From: Candidatus Poseidoniaceae archaeon
Lineage (GTDB): Archaea; Thermoplasmatota; Poseidoniia; Poseidoniales; Poseidoniaceae
Reading direction: 5' to 3'
Assembly (NCBI GenBank): GCA_022451765.1
Contig: JAKUNY010000048.1
Coordinates: 1 to 9,771 of the forward strand
Length of the DNA: 9,771 bases
Part shown: positions 6,323 through 9,771 of the stretch, piece by piece
How positions within the stretch are numbered: position 1 is the first letter of the stretch
Layout: each line of letters opens with the position of its first letter
Notes under the pieces: model-generated
Seen by the model: the letters and a program-made list of their open reading frames with translations, nothing else
Database searches by the model: none
Told to the model about the DNA's origin: nothing
Made by a program: the position numbers and the translations under genes

Positions 6323-7357
6323 TTATCCCGAGGAATCCATTTTTTGCTGACGCCGCATCCGTTTCTTTTCTTGAACCGATTCAAACATGGCCATCGCCAT
6401 GCCCATATCGTGTTGCTGCTTGCGTTCGCGCAAGTCCAACTCCTTACCCCGAAGGATATCAAGAATCTCGGCTTTGGACATGGCCTTGTTTCGAGCAAGT
6501 TCGGCCTCATGGGTCTGATTACGATGTTTGTTGGCCCACGCTGCTTCAGAAATGGAACCCTCTGCTTTGATCTGAGCGATGCGTGGCTCGGCTTTGGCTC
6601 GTTCTATGGCTGCTTTTCCAGCCATTTGTGAACGAGCGGTGAAATCGGCTCGACGCTGTTGTGTTGCCAATTGTGCATCGAACACGATCTGCTCTCGCTC
6701 GGCTTGAATGGAAAGATGTTCAGCCATGTTCGTAGCATGCTCTCTCTCTGCTTCTAGACGAACCTTGTCGGACTGCTTCCATGCAATGAAGGCGTGATCA
6801 ATGCTCATTCCGAACGATTCGACCGTACGCCGAAGCGCAAGGGAGAGGCCGATGCTTACATCCTCATTGGCTGCTTCCTGAACGAGCTCATCATTGGAAT
6901 ACTTCTGAATGGTACGAGCCATGTAGGCTCGCGCTTCTCCGAGCAGCATAGTTTGGAGGTCTTGAACGCGAATCTCCATCATCCCATTTGCTGGCAACTG
7001 AATAATTCGTGCAATTTGTTCGCGTGTTGCAGACAATCGAACCGTTGCATTGCCTCTGAGCGTTTGGTGATCATTGGATTTTGAGACGAATGGAAGATTG
7101 ACCGTATACGGGCCAAGAAAAGCAAACAGGTAGGAGCGATGGCGCTTTCCACCAAACATACGTCGAAGCATGGACGTGGTTGGATTGGCTCGCATCACTT
7201 GCTGGGTCACAATTCCTGCAATGCGTCCGTTCTCGAGGACAACGCATACTTCGTTGGGACGAAGCAAAATCGGCGTGTTTCGTGGTAGGTCTTTGTCATG
7301 GACAAATCGAGCGATTTGGTCCGGGTCGGTTCTCCAGCGGTATGTGTTTCTCCTCAT
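6323..7357 (-). CDS. SPFH/band-7-like protein with long C-terminal coiled coil
   Basis: 344 residues. The N-terminal half (about 25-195) resembles the SPFH/virion-core-protein type of fold: LLRPNEVCVVLENGRIAGIV opens like the strand pair at the start of SPFH domains, followed by FAFLGPYTVNLPF and a helix-rich end with a conserved-looking SFGMSIDHAFI. From about 196 to 330 the chain is strongly helical and rich in Glu, Arg, Gln and Ala, as in the coiled coils by which stomatin, prohibitin and flotillin relatives oligomerise. No signal peptide or membrane span is visible, so it is probably cytoplasmic or peripherally membrane-bound. The start is supported by GAGGTG five bases before the ATG, overlapping the TGA of the upstream gene. 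Tight spacing suggests cotranscription with it. The family call rests on pattern only, so a divergent relative or an unrelated coiled-coil protein remains possible. Confidence 0.6.
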   Translation of the reverse strand: MRRNTYRWRTDPDQIARFVHDKDLPRNTPILLRPNEVCVVLENGRIAGIVTQQVMRANPTTSMLRRMFGGKRHRSYLFAFLGPYTVNLPFVSKSNDHQTLRGNATVRLSATREQIARIIQLPANGMMEIRVQDLQTMLLGEARAYMARTIQKYSNDELVQEAANEDVSIGLSLALRRTVESFGMSIDHAFIAWKQSDKVRLEAEREHATNMAEHLSIQAEREQIVFDAQLATQQRRADFTARSQMAGKAAIERAKAEPRIAQIKAEGSISEAAWANKHRNQTHEAELARNKAMSKAEILDILRGKELDLRERKQQHDMGMAMAMFESVQEKKRMRRQQKMDSSG

Positions 7358-7362
7358 TGTTT

Positions 7363-7368
7363 CACCTC
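7363..7368 (-). promoter_or_regulatory. Shine-Dalgarno site of the SPFH-like gene, overlapping the upstream stop
   Basis: GAGGTG lies 5 bases before the ATG at 7357. Its first two bases lie within the TGA stop of the preceding gene (7369-7367), so the two genes are probably translationally coupled. Confidence 0.7.
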
Positions 7369-7879
7369 AGTTTCGTAAATCGTCGAGCAGACGATTGCGT
7401 TCAGCAAAGTGACGACGTGCTTTGTCAAGCACGCCATCGATGATGTCAAGGTCGATGTTCCTGGTTTCAACATAGGCCGCCATGGTCGCATTGAGGTGCT
7501 GTGATGCATGTTCAAGCATGGCAATGGTTTCTCGATCGTGTTCGATGAGCTTCTTGTGAATTTTCCGAGTCATTCGTCGGACACCATCGTGCTTTGGCCG
7601 GCTTTCACCAGAAATTGCAAATTGAGCATCCTCAGCAAAAGATTTCAAATTATGCAGAATGAATTGTATTCTATTCATTCCGTATTTCTCACCGTTTGCG
7701 TAGGCCCGGATCATCCATCGCTCGACTTGTCGCTGAACTTGATGGATTCGTCGTCGAACGTCTTCACGCACCGCACGATCGGTTCGACGTACACGTGTTT
7801 GTTCGTATCCCTCGTAGGCAGAAATTAACACCTTCATTCCATTTACCGCTGCTGGAATGGCGAGAGTTGATGGTTCCAT
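7367..7879 (-). CDS. Unrecognised helical, basic protein (170 residues)
   Basis: I do not recognise a family. The protein starts MEPSTLAIPAAVNGMKVLIS, a mildly hydrophobic segment. It is then almost all predicted helix, very rich in Arg (REDVRRRIHQVQRQVERW around residues 37-54, then RRMTRKIHKKLIEHDRET). It ends in a helical tail with ILDGVLDKARRHF-like character. The frame stays open upstream to 8080, but that part overlaps SRP19 and is a shadow. ATG at 7879 is the first good start outside SRP19, with AGAGGA 11 bases before it; a GTG at 7921 overlapping the SRP19 stop is possible but lacks a ribosome site. It sits between SRP19 and the SPFH-like gene, 9 bp from the latter, so it may be that protein's partner (inference). 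Confidence 0.7.
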   Translation of the reverse strand: MEPSTLAIPAAVNGMKVLISAYEGYEQTRVRRTDRAVREDVRRRIHQVQRQVERWMIRAYANGEKYGMNRIQFILHNLKSFAEDAQFAISGESRPKHDGVRRMTRKIHKKLIEHDRETIAMLEHASQHLNATMAAYVETRNIDLDIIDGVLDKARRHFAERNRLLDDLRN

Positions 7880-7920
7880 ATAGAAGAATATCCTCTTGGT
7901 CCGTCTTAATGCTATTGGCA

Positions 7921-8373
7921 CTATTTCTTGAAACCGCGCTTCTTGAATCCGCTGCGTTGACCACCTTGCGAGCGTTGTCCGGACTTGCGTTGTGAGCGTG
8001 CACGACGGTCTCCTGTTCGAGGGCCTGCGGCTTGCTGTTCCTTCTCTGCAGACTTGCGATCTTTTTGCATCTGGCGCCATTGGCCACCGATCAGTTGCAG
8101 AACCTCTTCTTTGGAGTTTGCACCGATGGATTGCTTCGCTCCTGAACTACTTACCCACAGTCGGCCTTCTTTGTCGTACGGTCGTTGGGGATGTGAGGTG
8201 CCTTCCTCACGCTTGATTTTTTTGAGCCCAACTTTGCGAGCTGCAAGATACAACCCTTCGAGGTCAGGCTTGAGAACGGATGAATCTCGTGGAACACGAC
8301 GCCCTCCTCGGCGAGATGTTTTTGCATTAAAATAACCAGGCCAAACGCAGATTCGGTCTGGATTGTGTTCCAT
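7921..8373 (-). CDS. srp19: Signal recognition particle protein SRP19 with basic C-terminal tail
   Basis: SRP19 binds the tips of helices 6 and 8 of 7S RNA and prepares it for Ffh/SRP54, acting in cotranslational targeting to the membrane. Family hallmarks: the opening RICVWPGYFNAKTSRRGGRR (residues 7-26), VP at 27-28, LAARKVGL (43-50), and the HPQRPYDKEGRLWV stretch (61-74) that matches the family's conserved H-P-x-x-x...G-R-x-x-V region. Archaeal SRP19 is usually about 90-100 residues. This one has 150, with an added tail (about 100-150) rich in Arg, Lys, Gln and Gly that ends GFKKRGFKK. ATG at 8373 is supported by GAGGCG five bases upstream. It follows S8e by 57 bp. Confidence 0.9.
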   Translation of the reverse strand: MEHNPDRICVWPGYFNAKTSRRGGRRVPRDSSVLKPDLEGLYLAARKVGLKKIKREEGTSHPQRPYDKEGRLWVSSSGAKQSIGANSKEEVLQLIGGQWRQMQKDRKSAEKEQQAAGPRTGDRRARSQRKSGQRSQGGQRSGFKKRGFKK

Positions 8374-8378
8374 CGTTT

Positions 8379-8384
8379 CGCCTC
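8379..8384 (-). promoter_or_regulatory. Shine-Dalgarno site of SRP19
   Basis: GAGGCG lies 5 bases before the ATG at 8373, inside the string TGAGGCGAAACGATG. The SPFH-like gene has nearly the same leader (TGAGGTGAAACAATG). Confidence 0.7.
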
Positions 8385-8430
8385 AGATTTGCCTCATGGT
8401 TCGGAGGTATCAACCCAGCGATGGTGAAGT

Positions 8431-8811
8431 TCACTCAAGGAGAACGCCGTTAATGACGCCGTCCTTGCCAGGTCTGGACGTAATCTTGACGTTACCTTCA
8501 CTGGTTTCGATGACTGCGCCCTTGACAAGGATGTTTCGTCGAACGAAGTTAGGGTCGGATTCGTTTTGAATCACGTTGATGATGTCAGCGTTAACGGTTT
8601 TACCGGTCTTTGGATTGTTAACCGAGACCTTGTTTGCAGCCATGACACGAACCATCGTGTTGCCGCCAGCCTTGCGGTAGATCTTGCGCCGGGCTTCACC
8701 AACGAGGGCGAATTGCTTCTCGGTTGAGATTTCAGTCGAGCGCTTTCCTCGTGCTTGTACACGTCGTCCGCCACTTGCTTTTTTCTTGGAAATTCCATGC
8801 CATTGTGCCAT
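8431..8811 (-). CDS. rps8e: Small ribosomal subunit protein S8e (eS8), archaeal type
   Basis: 126 residues, the normal length for archaeal S8e, which binds 16S rRNA in the small subunit and has no bacterial counterpart. The N-terminus MAQWHGISKKKASGGRRVQA matches the family start (M-x-x-W-x-G-x-S-x-R/K-K-x-T/S-G-G-R). Further matches are the central GGNTMVRVMAANKVSV and the C-terminal RRNILVKGAVIETSEGNVKI followed by TSRPGKDGVINGVLL. The frame is open further upstream to 8835, but ATG at 8811 gives the family N-terminus and has AAGGAG eight bases before it. The gene lies between the FAH-family gene (54 bp) and SRP19. Confidence 0.96.
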   Translation of the reverse strand: MAQWHGISKKKASGGRRVQARGKRSTEISTEKQFALVGEARRKIYRKAGGNTMVRVMAANKVSVNNPKTGKTVNADIINVIQNESDPNFVRRNILVKGAVIETSEGNVKITSRPGKDGVINGVLLE

Positions 8812-8819
8812 GTGTCTCT

Positions 8820-8825
8820 CTCCTT
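8820..8825 (-). promoter_or_regulatory. Shine-Dalgarno site that fixes the S8e start
   Basis: AAGGAG lies 8 bases before the ATG at 8811 and downstream of the alternative ATG at 8835, so it favours the shorter, family-typical start. Confidence 0.75.
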
Positions 8826-8865
8826 GCATCGCCACCGACTTGCAGGGCGTATATCAAGGCAACCC

Positions 8866-9474
8866 TCAACAGCAACGACCTGCATAGGTGGAAAGAAGTT
8901 CACCATCATGGGCGATGAGCCTCGCTTCAATCACGTCACCGGCTTTCAATTGAGCAACGCCTTGAGGTGTTCCTGTGTAGAGCAGGTCCCCGTTTGAAAC
9001 CGGGGCCCAAGCCATCATTGAGGCCACTTGGTTCGCTGGCGTGATGCTCATTTCTGAGAGCGATGCTTCTTGCCATCGCTCACCGTTCACATCGCATTCA
9101 ATGCGAAGAGCGGTGGCTTCGTTGGTAAGTGCCTCAAGTCCGTGCCTCCACGGATAGAAGGTGCCGAGGACGGCGGCTTGACGAAACGTCTTGGCTCTGG
9201 CCCACGGCAGCCCGTCGGCCCGCAACATCGATTGTGCTGCCCTATCGGTTAAATCAAGTCCAATGGCAACGGCATCGATGTCGCCGTGTTGTGTCAATCG
9301 AACGACGCACTCTGTTTCAAGATGAACCTCCCCGGGGTGCTTTGAAACATGGAGGACATCCGATTCCGTTCTGCATCCATCTGGTTTGACAAAGAAGATC
9401 GGTTCTGGTGGTTGCTCATTACCGAGCTCTTCAGCATGGGCTGCAAAGGTTCGAATCGTACACCAAACGGCCAT
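8866..9474 (-). CDS. Fumarylacetoacetate hydrolase (FAH) family protein
   Basis: 202 residues. FAH-fold enzymes use a divalent metal to hydrolyse, decarboxylate or isomerise 2-oxo acids and acylpyruvates, often in aromatic-compound breakdown. Family marks: RTFAAHAEELG in place of the usual RNYxxHAxE, PIFFVKP (about 25-31), HLETE with candidate metal ligands Glu53 and Glu55, LDLTDR with Asp74, WARAKTF with Lys95, and LLYTGTPQGVAQLKAGDVIE near the C-terminus, the classical end of the family. It is closest in layout to FAHD1/YcgM types. The loop between Glu55 and Asp74 is shorter than in FAHD1, and the usual Arg-Asn-Tyr reads Arg-Thr-Phe, so the substrate cannot be inferred. It is divergent from the plus-strand gene at 9540 and upstream of S8e. 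Confidence 0.85.
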   Translation of the reverse strand: MAVWCTIRTFAAHAEELGNEQPPEPIFFVKPDGCRTESDVLHVSKHPGEVHLETECVVRLTQHGDIDAVAIGLDLTDRAAQSMLRADGLPWARAKTFRQAAVLGTFYPWRHGLEALTNEATALRIECDVNGERWQEASLSEMSITPANQVASMMAWAPVSNGDLLYTGTPQGVAQLKAGDVIEARLIAHDGELLSTYAGRCC

Positions 9475-9539
9475 GAATATCCCATTGGATGTCGGTTCTT
9501 GAACCGAAGGGTGAAACAGGGTCAGCGGTTGGGAGTGGT

Positions 9540-9771
9540 ATGGCGAGAGACTTCCAAGTGAAGAAACGACGTCCTGTGCGTCGAAAGCACATTGCGCCGT
9601 TGCTGAAAGAACTTGAGGAAGGATTGAACATCGACCTGGCTGGCGATGGCGCTTTTGGCTGCAGGCCGCGCCGGGCGCGCCCGTGGCGTTGGCGCTCTAT
9701 CTCGCGCTGCCCGATAGCACCGGCGGCCGCGCGCAAAATGCCGACGGCCGCCGCAGGAGCCCTACCACCAG
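9540..9771 (+). CDS. Start of a plus-strand gene, possibly PUA/MCT-1-like (partial, runs into suspect tail)
   Basis: ATG at 9540 opens MARDFQVKKRRPVRRKHIAP, then LLKELEEGLNIDLAGDG. The basic start followed by an R-K-x-x-h-x-x-L-L-x-E-L helix resembles the N-terminal (pre-PUA) part of archaeal MCT-1/TMA20-like PUA-domain proteins; this is a weak resemblance from about 39 residues only. Up to about 9658 composition matches the rest of the window. After that the frame stays open only in strongly high-GC DNA with an Arg/Pro/Ala-rich translation that does not look like protein, so the true gene probably ends at a junction there. GGGAGTGG lies just before the ATG. Confidence 0.5.
   Translation, partial: MARDFQVKKRRPVRRKHIAPLLKELEEGLNIDLAGDGAFGCRPRRARPWRWRSISRCPIAPAAARKMPTAAAGALPP
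9659..9771 (+). other. High-GC tail of different origin, possible chimeric end
   Basis: From a PstI-type CTGCAG at 9659 onward the DNA turns abruptly high in GC and contains a NotI-type GCGGCCGC at 9723. The frame starting at 9659 reads LQAAPGAPVALALYLALPDS and on to the edge without a stop, with G or C at nearly every third position, as in a high-GC bacterial coding sequence. That frame is out of phase with the gene opened at 9540. I do not recognise the protein. A cloning or assembly chimera is the simplest reading; a true recombination boundary is the alternative. Confidence 0.6.

Noticed and set aside
7880..8080. Longer N-terminus for the 170-residue helical protein
   Set aside because: The extension overlaps SRP19 out of frame and reads as low-quality Arg/Thr/Ser text; the ATG at 7879 has a ribosome site.
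8812..8835. Upstream ATG for S8e
   Set aside because: The family N-terminus begins at the ATG at 8811, and AAGGAG lies between the two candidates.

Overview
The window looks like a planktonic euryarchaeon, most likely Marine Group II (Poseidoniales-type). Three things point there. Archaeal-type ribosomal protein S8e and SRP19 lie next to each other. Base composition is moderate. A very large secreted protein carries the 'ISGTPT' Ig-like and 'ELWAYDTSN' repeats that I associate with that group. The archaeal assignment is firm; the group-level one is inference, because no marker tree could be run.

Layout, right to left, since nearly all genes are on the minus strand. A high-GC tail (about 9659-9771) looks foreign to the rest and may be a chimeric end. 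A short divergent plus-strand gene start (9540 onward), possibly a PUA/MCT-1-like protein, runs into that tail. The minus-strand series then reads: FAH-family hydrolase (9474-8866), S8e (8811-8431), SRP19 (8373-7921), an unrecognised 170-residue helical protein (7879-7367), and an SPFH/band-7-like protein with a long coiled coil (7357-6323). Gaps are 9 to 65 bp, and several genes have good Shine-Dalgarno sites, so at least the SRP19 to SPFH part probably forms one transcript.

The whole left two thirds (6245 to 1) is a single uninterrupted minus-strand reading frame of at least 2081 codons. It continues past the left edge. I translated it through and found no in-frame stop. It encodes a signal peptide followed by four repeat blocks: nine 'YF.A..G.ELWA.DTSNHS.W' modules, seven FG-GAP/VCBS calcium-type repeats, seven 'DSND..HIA' repeats, and a second, diverged set of about nine ELW-like modules. 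Between the blocks sit three near-identical Ig-like (He_PIG-type) units. The order of motifs suggests that each repeat block, probably a beta-propeller, is inserted into a loop of an Ig-like scaffold. The 55-bp DNA core of the scaffold recurs at 459- and 460-codon spacing. This modular surface protein is the most interesting object in the window. Its ligand or role (adhesion, polymer binding, cell-surface coat) cannot be read from sequence.

Functionally, S8e and SRP19 are translation and protein-targeting housekeeping genes. The SPFH-like and helical genes follow SRP19 closely and may be membrane-associated. The giant gene has its own possible TATA-like element and probably a leaderless transcript. 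No tRNA, rRNA, CRISPR array or insertion sequence was seen.
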